Below, in pieces: positions 54,051-64,000 of a stretch of DNA of 64,000 bases; position 1 is the first letter of the stretch, and each line of letters starts with the position of its first letter. The notes under the pieces are model-generated. The model searched no databases and was not told where the DNA came from. It worked only from the letters and a program-made list of their open reading frames with translations. The translations under genes and the position numbers were made by a program. Origin of the DNA: Protonemura montana (taxonomy: Eukaryota > Arthropoda > Insecta > Plecoptera > Nemouridae); the NCBI GenBank assembly GCA_947568835.1, contig OX387608.1:15662001-15726000 (forward strand). Reading direction: 5' to 3'.

Positions 54051-57000
54051 ATCATCATTCACAAAGTCATTACTGGGATTGCCAGCAATGTTTGGGTTCA
54101 ACTTAGAAAGAACTTTTTGCTTCAATATTGTTTTTAATTTTATCTCAGATCTTTCGATCTTTCACTGAGCACAGGACTTATTAAAAGCAGATTTAGATTT
54201 CAGTTACCACAAGGGCTAGCTATTGCTGAATAATAATTATTATTATTATGTTTATTTGATAGCTTAGAAGCCAATTTTTCATACATTGCATTACAAACAA
54301 TTCAGATGTGATTTAAAATTAACCCAAGTACTGTTGAATACAAAAGTATATAATAATTAAAAGTATAGAATTCTTATCTATTAGAGACAAATCATAAGTA
54401 TAATATCAAATAAGTGTTTCCAAAGTTAAATCCCAACAAAAATGCTCAGATATTTTCCCTGCATTGCACGGAATCGACGCTAAATATCTGTCTGTAAAAC
54501 CTGGACCCAAATGAGAGCCAACTTTAATGTAGGTGACACAAATATAACGAGTGCCTACTATTAAACCTCTGAACGGCTAATGGAATTGTTCATATGGTAA
54601 TTACTGATATACCAGCGTTCACTTTATTCATACAACAAATTTTCTAATTGGTAATCGTTTTCATGTATCATGTATTCTGTATTTCATTCTTTGTATTTAG
54701 TATTTTTATTGTGTACCTTTGTATCTCTGACCAACCCAATGTTACTCTGATAACCAATTTGGAAATATATAATTCGAATGAATGAATGACAAGGTGCAGG
54801 ATATAAAATGTATTGTTTCAGACGAGCAAACCTTTCTAGTGCGATCAAATTTATACCGTTTTATGTCATTTAGGTTTTAACAAAAGCACATTTTCCAATG
54901 ATTTGAAAAACACTGTATTTTTACTGGCTTTTCCCCCACCCCCTCTCTCTCCAGGAGTGTGTTGTAATTTTTTTTTAAATACCATGTTTTAATGCCCATA
55001 TGGCACATAATTAGAAAAGCAATTAACGAAATGGCACTTTTATGACGTTGCAAATATTGGTCAACACAATATGTTTGCGCAATGTGAAGATGAGACCGGC
55101 TGATAAAACTTGTTAGTCTATTTTGTTTAGATTATTTTTAGGTTTCTATATTGTGTGGCTGCTATTAAATTTACAAAGATAATCTTCCCTTTTTTTATTA
55201 TTATTATGAACATTTATAATCAATAACAATTACAATAACATTATGAACAACAAATGTATTGTTATTATGAATTAATGCCCCGTTTGGGCATCAATTTTTG
55301 AGACGGTTCTAGTGTTGATAATAATAAAATACCCCGCGCATTGCCAGTGTTTGGAATTAAAATAAGATTTCATCTAATTATCTTTACTTGCCAAGTAAAT
55401 CTTTAGTTTATGTGAAAACTACAGTCATCGATTATGGTTTGTGGCGCAGAAATAACCCCAAGTTGCATCAACTTTTCTGAAGTATAGCTGTTGAAATATT
55501 TTAATTCTGCTCGCATTTAAAATAACCGTCATGGCAATATTGGCACACACCACGAGTTTCTATCAAAAAATAGGGATACAATTTTGTTTTAAACCCAGCC
55601 ATGCACACAATGCTGCAAAAACAAACAATCGATCGATTGTGTGAATGTTCGTAGCAAGTGAGAAGCACTGAGCAGAACTTTTAAATCTAATACGTTCTGT
55701 GACCAGTTACAGAAATGTTTGCTTATAAACAAAGATGGTATCGCAATGAGTCAAATCAATCACTTTGCTTTAAAATTCCTGAGGTTCCTTATCAGATGAA
55801 TTCTGTTCAGTTGTTTCACTAGATGCTTGGCCAACGGAACTGTCATCTTGAGATAGAAATTGACAGTTCCAGTAATGATAGACATTTGGAGGTGCGGTCT
55901 TGGCACCCAAAATGATGGAATAATCAAATGATCACCAATGACCAATTACCACGCAGACAAGCAATTGTCTCTGAACAATTCTAGTTGTTAAGGGAAACGG
56001 ATTATTTTTAGTGACTCTAACAGGCACAACAGAAAACTATTTCACACTTATTGTCGAAGAGGAAAGTAGCATCATCCCGCAAACCCGGACCGAGAGGTTA
56101 TGTTTGTGCCAAATAACAACCATTTCGTGGTGCCACGCTTAACCTAGAATAATCACTTGTCCAAAAGAAAATTAGCACAGCACAGAGAAAGAATTGGAAA
56201 GCATCGGCTCAGAAAGTGGGTGTCCTCTGTGACTTGTTTTATTAGCGACATCTAAACGCTGGTAGCCGCAACGAATAGGCACGATTAGCAAGAAGATGCA
56301 GGCAGGCTTACAACATACATGGCTTGCTGCAGTATGTGAGATTGTGTGACTCATAAGGTCATCGACACAGCGACAAACACTGAGGAAGCTAACCCTTGCA
56401 CAGTTTGCACAACATCGTCATCAAAAGATCAAGCAAGTAAGTTGTGAAACAGTCACCTGCTATGAGAAAATATAATTAAAGCTCGATGCTGGCAGCGAAA
56501 AGCATCAAACGTGGTGGCGCTGCGGAATTGACAATGTCAGGCTGTGCGAATGAAATGAGCAGTTGGCAAAGTTTTGTGGGCTGTCAGTGATATTTTTTTA
56601 ACCTCAATGCTGACGCTTAATCGCAACCTTAGCGACTTCTGGATAAAACTAGCGGCAAAAAAAGACAGTAAGGCGAAGAGATTTCGAGATTTTAACCGCA
56701 ACTGGCCATGTGTCGGGGATTTAAGAAACCCGCAAAATATAAACGTAATTCTGAGTTGCAACGGATGAATTGTAAGACAGATTGGGAACCAAAGGTGAAC
56801 AGGTTGACGAACCTCCTACTGCTAGCTTCGCGATTGCCACTGCCCGATCGAAGAACGATCAGGGCAATAGAAGTGCTCAAGTTTCCGCAAGGATGTCACC
56901 GGCAAAAACTTACCCAGCTAAGCTGCCACTACCGCCGTGTCATGGCACGATTGTTCTTTCCCAAAAAAGAGAGATTGTTTCAAGAGTCATTGTAATCCAA

Positions 57001-57540
57001 GGACCCAGACAGCAATGGGAAGGCCGCTCAGGTTCTGCTGGCAGCTCGCTCGGATCTAGCCTTTACACACGACCGACGCGTCGCACGCATGTCATGCACG
57101 CATGCAAGCACACGCTATCACAAGCACGTACCGAACCGCACGCACTACGACACGCAGCTAGAAAATATCTCAACGAGTCGACGGAAATAACGTTAACGAA
57201 CTAGCACCCATGACCCTCAACGCCAGACGGACGCCATGACGCTTTCGGTTAACAATTTCGACGAGAGCGCCATCTGTGCGCAAAACTAGCAACCCGACAC
57301 ACTGAACACCATACGCTACTGCCACCTAGCTGCTAAGCGTAAAGCTAACTTGGTCTCGAAATTTTTAAAAACTAAAATCAATATCGGCAATCAATTCCAG
57401 TGATCTTATCTCGTGTGTCTAAACTCTAAAGTACGCATTCACAGCGCGTTGGATCGTCGACACAAGGCTTATCTGTCTAACGGACGCATGCAACACAGGA
57501 AGCGGACGGGATCGGTATGAAACAGACGATGAAACCGAGT
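54051..57540. other. Gene-poor stretch upstream of the GT31 gene
   Basis: AT-rich, no conserved reading frame. 55278-55375 is a 5'-truncated copy of the tRNA-like element tail (ccccgtttgggcatcaattt ... cgcgcattgcc). A noncoding 5' exon of the GT31 gene may lie in or beyond this stretch. Confidence 0.5.
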
Positions 57541-59720
57541 GTGCAGCACATTTGTTTTATTGATAAGAAGACATGGTCTGTACATCCAAGAGGTGGTCGT
57601 CACCACGGCCCCTTCTAGCCAGCCAGGCGATTGCCAGTACACGGCGACCTGGTTCCTGTTCCCGTTATCGTCCGGCTTCTTATCGACGGGGCGACACACC
57701 GGCAAATGACGATCGCGTCGTCTGATTGTCCAGCTCGCCGTGCCTGTAACCACGGCCCTGGTCATTACACATTAAAACTAATTTCACAACGGGCCGTGTT
57801 GAACATCCATTTCGTTCGCTCGTCGTCACCAGCTCTTTCCTGTTGCTAAGCTGCGCTCCGAATCGCAGTCTTTGGATCTTACTTTCACTTGTTTGAACAA
57901 TCCCTACGCAACCCGTTCGTTTTTTGCTTAATCCCGCTTACAGCACCCCATCGTACGGCAGACAATAGAGCATCTCGGCAGCACCGAGAATCGAGCCACG
58001 CCCTAGGGCTGAATGCGGAAAACTCATGGGGGCGGAGGGGGGACACGAAACAAATGATTTCGCTACAAATCTCAATGAGGAAACCGATGCGTGCAGCAAG
58101 AAAAAAACTCGTCGCGTTGCCCAGCGACGCGAGCGCGGTCACCCATCCAGTTGCCGTGTGTTGCTCAACTCGTAGGGGCTGTGAAGTGGTTCAAGGGACA
58201 CAAGCCCTTATCAGTTCTCCGTCCAGTAGGTATCATAGCAACCACCGGGCCCGAGAATGACAAGGAATCGTGTCCCTTGTGCAGGACGCGCGACTCGCGA
58301 GGTCGCGCCGGGTCGACCGCTGAAACAATGGGAGGAAACCGTGACAACTGCAACGCGCGGGGGTCGCCACTTCCCGCAGCCGGCACTGCGAGGCAGTAGC
58401 ACGTGTACCCGGTGCCGACACGCTTGCCAACCACTTGCTGCTCCCTGGCAATCCAGTGAATGGAAGGGGGAAACGGTTGCTATGGATACGCGGTACTGTG
58501 TCGGCCAGATGTGCGCTCTTCTTGTCGTCTCATCCCCGCCGTGGCGGGATCGCCGCGTTGCCAAACTTGGGCGGGCGAGCCGAGGGGTGGGGGAGGGGAG
58601 GGGAGGCGGCGTGACATTTGCAGTTCGTCGTGGCGACGGGCGGAGGGTGGCGTGACGTCACACCGCGAAAGGTTCCCATGGACCCAGACTTCTTGAATGC
58701 CTTCGGCGCGAGCGACGCGTTTGAGTTCCGTGGCTTGGCTTGGCTTGGCTTGCCTTGCCATGCCATGCCATGCCATGCCATGCCATGCCTTGCCATGCCA
58801 TGCCAAGCCAAGCCATGCCATGCCAAGCCAAGCCAAGCCATGCCATGCCATGCCATGCCATGCCATGCCATGCCATGCTATGGCTAAACCAAGCTGCCTT
58901 GAGAACCTATGGAACACCATGCACGGGTTGCCTGTACCATACAATCCACAACCACTTGGAACCCGCCAATTCTGTTTGTGCCCGTTAGACATCAACTACC
59001 ATGGGAACAGCAGAGTTAACGGGCGGTTTTCATGACAAATAACCGAACTAGGCCGCCGCTCAATTGAAGGGCGACCCACAAAGCTTGGGTTCAACGCGCG
59101 GGGCCAGCCAGGGGTCGAACCGTAGGTCATCCGCGCGTGCACCTCACTGGTCTTACATGCATGCTTACCGTCCGAAGCTGTGAATCGCCTCCAAGATCTC
59201 TGCTAAACGCCCCCGCCCGTCCGCCAGAACGACATGCGTCCGTCCAAGCCAATCAACTGGCAATTGGACAGCGGTGACGCGTCCTGGCTACCAAACACAG
59301 GGGTGGGGGGGGGGGGGGGGCGTTGAGACGATAGCGTGCAAGGATGTCCACGCCGGACGCGACTTCGTCCTGTCTACGACGGGGCCAACCTGACCCCGAC
59401 TACCCCTGTCCTCTGGGTATAGGCGGGATAATATGGAATGGACTTTTTGAGAAGCGCTTACCGTTTCGATGGAAGATCTTTAGAGCGCATCTCAGCACAG
59501 CCTTGTGGATAATCTCGTCGATTGGCTTTTGGTTTCACTCACTGCACCCCGATTGTCGCCCAAAGTACGGGGCACGGCCAGACGACCGACCCCCTTTCAA
59601 AGCCTGCTGGGTACTGAGTTGCACGAGCTAGCGAATGTGTGGTCTGTGTGTGTGCGATGGTCGCTCGTGTGAGTTCGGGTGAATTCGTGAAGAGCCGAAG
59701 TCGGCAGGAAGTTTGATTGT
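57541..59720. other. GC-rich region, possible promoter CpG island
   Basis: Clearly GC- and CpG-richer than its surroundings, with no convincing coding sequence. It contains the pentamer array at 58.73 kb and a poly-G run at 59.30 kb. It could be the distal promoter of the GT31 gene, but there is no direct evidence. Confidence 0.4.
58726..58887. repeat. CATGC/CTTGG pentanucleotide microsatellite
   Basis: About 160 bp of ggctt, gccat and gccaa pentamers. ORFs on both strands through it are artefacts of the five-base period. Confidence 0.95.
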
Positions 59721-59783
59721 CACAGACACTGATAAGACCACGTGCTGGCGATCTGGAAACACGTGCTGGGTGCCGGGTTGCTG

Positions 59784-59869
59784 GGATGAGCCCTGGATGA
59801 GCCCTGGATGAGACCTGGATGAGACCTGGATGAGTCCTGGATGAGACCTGGATGAGTCCTGGATGAGAT
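59784..59869 (+). repeat. 11-bp tandem repeat
   Basis: About eight units of ctggatgagac/ccc. Confidence 0.9.
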
Positions 59870-61914
59870 CAAGGGGAAACCAGGATCAAGGATCGAAGCC
59901 GCGACTAGAAGTTACTAGATGGCGTGTTCTGATTGTCGCCTGTAGAGCATGAGAAACCCATACCCAACATTGATATTCAGCAGAACGGTTCACTTTTCCA
60001 CTAATACCACATACATGTATACAAAGATACTTGTCTAGCCTACACATATATGTTTTCAAATCTGTATTTTGTATTTTTAATGAGAAATAATTAAGTGAAA
60101 ACTTTGAACCCAAAGCTTGGAAATACATGAGAACCCTAAACCCAGTAGCTAGTTTGTAATGAAAAAGTTGGGTTCGCTCTCAATTGAATTCAGGTGCTGT
60201 TCTAGATCGTGTGTTTTCTTGGGAAGGGTGGAAGGAAGTTGTGCCAAAAGGTGAAAAACATTGAAACAATTTCTCTACTCTCGCTAGCCTTTGTCGGCGC
60301 TGCCTGACAAAGGCTAGCGTTGCCTGAGCTTAGCTAAGCTTCGCCTTGCTATCGCTTTGCGAAGTCATAATTATGAGCTAGTGTATTGGGCATTTATTTT
60401 TTAGAATGATAAGATTCTGTGAATATACCTACATTCTGCTGAATGCCATTTCCAATTTGAAATGTTCACCAATATGTAAAAATAACGTGTGTTTCTTGAA
60501 TTTAAATGTAGAGTAGACCAAACTTTTCCCGGAATGAGTGATCGACGCACAAATTAACCACTAGTGCTAAACCTGACTTTCATATTCTGCAAATCGGTGT
60601 CTGGCTTTGATTTCGAACAAAACACTACTGAAAATCTAAGCCGATTTGAAACAAAAATGTTCCGAGAATCGCTAAAACCAGAGCCGTTGAACTCAAAAAT
60701 CCATCCAATGCTAATAATTGAATTTCGGAAATTTAAAAAACACCATTACATCCGGCTTTGAGACGTGATTTCAATTCAGTTTAAATGTTTGTTCTGTTGT
60801 TAAAACTACCCTCTCTAGCATCGATATACCGTGATCAACCAACAAGGTTACTTGAACACGTGCTCCGTCTCGCCAAACCTTCCTAATCCCCCTGGCGATT
60901 TGATTAAAAAACACCCAGCAATGCGGGAATTCCAAGAGAATCAACATCAAGATCAGCACCCGTCAAGTCAAAACACCTATCATTTGATCGATTTCCAAAA
61001 TTCGAAACAATCCACATTACTTTTCGAAATTTTCTATTCGAAAATCTTTTTTTAAACGACATCCTAGCCCCAGATTTAGCAATTTGACATAATTTCTCAT
61101 CCAAAAATTTAGCATTTTTACTCATATACATACATCCAAATATACTGGTATAACCTACACATTATACGTTTTCAAATCTGTATTTTGTATTGACATTGGC
61201 TATCTGTCTCAGGGTAGCACGTGTTCGATGCCAGGCAGGGGTCGAGAACGGAGGCACAGTACGCACCCCAAAGAGTATAGGCCTAGAACTAGATTCCTAG
61301 AAAAAGTAACCGTTCTCACGACCTCCTTGAAACGTTACCCCATGAGATACCCTGGAGATCCCAAGCTTTCCAGGTTCAACCATGGGATGATCTACGGGGC
61401 TGTGTTCTAGCCAGACCGACTTCTAGCTGGGATTGTACCCAGTAAAGTTCAGCAGGGTGCGCCATGGGCCGAGGAAGGGGTGGGGGTAGGGGGGGTCCTT
61501 TGTACCCCAATCCAGCCGGTAACCTTTCATCGGCCCCTTCGAGCGCTTTGTCCCGTGCCAAGCTGCAACCACGGCCTGCTCGACTCGAGACTCATTATGC
61601 ACGACCAGGCGCCTTCCTTAACGTGCTGATCTAACGGGCCGTTAGACGCTATCGGCCGGCGGCAGAAGTCGCCTAGGCAACGCGACCAGTGGTAGGGGGG
61701 GGGGGGGGGGGGTAGACCCCCAGGCCGGCTGCACGAGGACCGGTTTACAAGCCTCTTGACAACATTTCTTATATTGCGAAACGTACCCACCGAGGAATCG
61801 AAGTCGGGACACCGAAAGTCAGTTTTTGCCAGATCGATCCTGTGCAAACTGCATTGTCAATGTGCTTAAAGTTCGATGACGAGGATAACTGAACTAGCAG
61901 GGAGAAATCGGTGC
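59870..61914. other. Gene-poor stretch with poly-G runs
   Basis: No gene seen. Poly-G of about 19 bp at 61694. tatactggtataacctacac and ttcaaatctgtattttgtat at about 61140-61190 repeat sequence near 60045-60075. Confidence 0.5.
60282..60319. repeat. Perfect 14-bp inverted repeat with 10-bp loop
   Basis: cgctagcctttgtc at 60282 and gacaaaggctagcg at 60306. Confidence 0.9.
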
Positions 61915-62420
61915 TTCTGTTAAAGAGCACCAAGGGGACCACCGGCTTGACGTCCCTTCCGAAGGACGGTACAACGTGAACAACAGGATTCCTTCACAAA
62001 TCCATGCTGTCGAGAGGCTGATAAGCAAGGCGAGTGAAGTTGCTGTACTAACTTTCATCCCTCCAACCTCTCTCCCGAACAGAACTGGTCATATGCATAA
62101 TGGTCACCCATCCAATACCTAACCCAGCGCAGTGTTGCTTAACTTTCATCCCTCTAACCTCCCTCCCGAACAGAACTGGTCATATGCATAATGGTCACCC
62201 ATCCAATACCTAACCCAGCGCAGTGTTGCTTAACTTTCATCCCTCCAACCTCTCTCCCGAACAGAACTGGTCATGTGTATGATGGTCACTCATCCAATAC
62301 CTGACCCAGCGCAGTGTCGCTTAACTTTCATCCCTCCAACCTCTCTCCTGAACAGAACTGGTCATGTGTATGATGGTCAACCATCCAATACCTGACCCAG
62401 CGCAGTGTTGCTTAACTCTA
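61915..62420 (-). repeat. SINE-like element with four tandem 5S-like units
   Basis: Body accggcttgacgtcccttcc, ggacggtacaacgtg, gtcgagaggctgataagc, then four antisense 5S-like units of about 91-95 bp. Confidence 0.85.
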
Positions 62421-62734
62421 ACGACAGCGATTTACGCTGGTAACCGAAGCAAATGGGCCGTGCTCGCGGTCGAACGTCCCCTTGGCTGTGAGTTGGCACC
62501 CCTGACCCTGGCGACAGGATGCGAGCCATGATGATTGTATGTTAATTCCCCCCTCCCCCTCCCTCCTAACCCCTCACGTCCAACTGACACGCATGGCGAC
62601 TGGGACCGGGATCGAACCTGGGATATCCGCTTCTGTCCAAAGGCAAATATCTGAACGCTAAGAATCCGACACTTTGAGGCTTTAAACAATTCTATTATTA
62701 TGAACAATAATTATTATTATAACCTAATATTATA

Positions 62735-63030
62735 ATTATTATTATTATAACCTTCTCAAAAATTAATGCTCAAACGGGGAAGACTGACCGTGAGTATTCA
62801 CAGCCTCTTGGTTCTAGTCCTTGGAGATCTGTCATTCTCATAAAATACACTAACATCATCTCAAAAAGTCACTGTCCAAGTAGCTCAATTGGTTAGAGCA
62901 ACACCCGCGATAGGTGGAGATCGGGATCCGAGTCCCCGTTTGGGCATACATTTCTGAGACGTGTATAGAGTTGATAATAATAAAATCCCCGCGCATTGCA
63001 AGCGTTTGCAATTTAAATAATATTTCATAT
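62735..63030 (+). mobile_element. tRNA-like element copy
   Basis: tRNA-like core 62874-62945 (gtccaagtagctcaattggt, gggatccgagtcccc), flanks catctcaaaaag and tttctgagacg, tail ataataaaatccccgcgcat. The left end at 62745-62780 is an inverted piece of the same element. Confidence 0.75.
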
Positions 63031-63109
63031 AGTTTTTAAACTATTCGTGCGAGTTGTGGTAGAACTGGGCATTAAACACTGACCCGATGCGTCAACTTTG
63101 CACAAAAAC

Positions 63110-63855
63110 TGTTGAGTTTAACGACGCACTATTTTGACAACGGTCTAAAGGCGTCGTCGAATGATTACCTAACCTAACGAGAATCCGGTGCCGGCACGTA
63201 GCCTACTACTGTCGAAGAGCACCATGAGGACCACCGGCTTAACGTCCTTTCCGAAAGACGGTACAACGCGAACAACAGGATTCTTCCACAAATACATGCT
63301 GTCGAGAGGTTGATAAGCAAGGCGAGTGAAGTTGCTGTTGAGAGGTTGAAAAGCAAGGTGAGTGAAGTTGCTGTCGAGAGGTTGATAAGCCAGGCGAGTG
63401 AAGTTGCTGTCGAGAGGTTGATAAGCAAGACGAGTGAATTTACTGTCAAGAGGTTAATAAGCAAGGCGAGTGAAGTTGGTGTCGAGAGGTTGATAAGCAA
63501 GGCGAGTGAAGTTGTTGTCGAGAGGTTGATAAGCAAGGCGAGTGAAGTTGCTGTCGAGAGGTTGATAAGCAAGGCGAGTGAAGTTGGTGTCGAGAGGTTG
63601 ATAAGCAAGGCGAGTGAAGTTGCTGTCGAGAGGTTGATAAGCAAGGCGAGTGAAGTTGCTGTCGAGAGGTTGATAAGCAAGGCGAGTGAAGTTGGTGTCG
63701 AGAGGTTGATAAGCAAGGCGAGTGAAGTTGCTGTCGAGAGGTTGATAAGCAAGGCGAGTGAAGTTGGTGTCGAGAGGTTGATAAGCAAGGCGACTAAAGT
63801 TGCTGTCGAGAGGTTGATAAGCAAGGCGAGTGAAGTTGGTGTCGAGAGGTTGTGA
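63110..63855 (-). repeat. SINE-like body running into a 36-bp tandem array
   Basis: 63110-63310 is the usual body. From 63303 the piece gtcgagaggttgataagcaa + ggcgagtgaagttgct is repeated about 15 times to 63850. Long ORFs on both strands here come from the 36-bp period and lack of stops. Confidence 0.93.
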
Positions 63856-63965
63856 AACGCCTCACTGGTGAACGGCCACCTGTTTAGTGACTGCCGAGCG
63901 GCCGTCCGGCGCCTTCCACCCACCGCGACACACCCATTCGTCAATAACATGGCGTGGTGGTGAAG

Positions 63966-63987
63966 GGGGGGGGGGGGGGGGGGGGGA
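63966..63987 (+). repeat. Poly-G run
   Basis: About 22 consecutive G near the window end; others at 59307 and 61696. Confidence 0.95.
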
Positions 63988-64000
63988 GAGGGGGTTGCAC

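Noticed and set aside
58480-58995. 171-aa ORF and several others through the CATGC repeat
   Set aside because: A pentanucleotide repeat reads through all frames; there are no conserved motifs and low complexity dominates.
62874-62945. Functional tRNA genes
   Set aside because: All tRNA-like cores lack T at the position before the anticodon and sit inside repeated elements; the fold is treated as ancestry, not function.
63174-63950. 258-aa minus-strand and 181-aa plus-strand ORFs made of 12-residue repeats
   Set aside because: The 36-bp unit is a multiple of three and has no stop in either frame. Both ORFs are by-products of a tandem array derived from a SINE body.

Overview
The window is animal nuclear DNA: small GC-rich exons with GT..AG junctions sit in AT-rich introns packed with dispersed repeats. 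Conserved metazoan genes (tektin, COX11, SNRPF, TGS1, UTP4, ECD, CHRAC1, ASPSCR1/TUG, a GT31 beta-1,3-galactosyltransferase) place it in Metazoa. An invertebrate, perhaps an arthropod, is likely, because AACCTAACCT-type motifs and an arthropod-like 5S-derived repeat are present, but that placement is weak. No bacterial, viral or toxin gene was recognised.

Layout. 1-2.8 kb: 3' part of a tektin gene (+). 4.0-5.4 kb: COX11 (-), head-to-head with SNRPF (+, 6.35-6.62 kb). 8.25-18.03 kb: TGS1 (-, 13 exons), head-to-head with UTP4 (+, 18.46-26.91 kb, 12 exons). 29.86-38.81 kb: ECD (-, 10 exons), head-to-head with CHRAC1 (+, 39.35-40.82 kb, 3 exons). 41.95-47.45 kb: ASPSCR1/TUG (-, 10 exons). 49.89-53.63 kb: GT31 glycosyltransferase (-, 5 coding exons, with a 5' noncoding exon implied further upstream). 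54-64 kb: no gene recognised; repeats, GC-rich stretches and poly-G runs.

Exon models were built by hand. The introns I joined use GT..AG, and codon phases close exactly across all seven multi-exon genes that start and stop inside the window (254, 933, 654, 590, 164, 520 and 382 aa for COX11, TGS1, UTP4, ECD, CHRAC1, ASPSCR1 and the glycosyltransferase). Family assignments rest on remembered homologues; no search was run.

The genes are mainly RNA and ribosome housekeeping (SmF, the cap trimethylase that acts on Sm-class snRNAs, an SSU-processome WD40 protein, ECD), with respiratory-chain assembly, chromatin, trafficking and Golgi functions beside them. TGS1 and SmF act on the same substrate, the snRNP, and lie tail-to-tail.

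The most unusual content is the repeat population: a 5S-rRNA-derived SINE-like family; an element with a tRNA-like fold at its centre, flanked by inverted repeats; a ~400-bp foldback element with ~190-bp arms; a second foldback family of about twelve copies; a MITE carrying four TGACGTCA sites; LINE 3' ends; and a Penelope-like C-terminal reading frame. Several of these families also occur here as local head-to-tail arrays of just one piece of the element (52, 91, 36, 48 and 70 bp units), which looks like repeated seeding of minisatellites from transposon ends.
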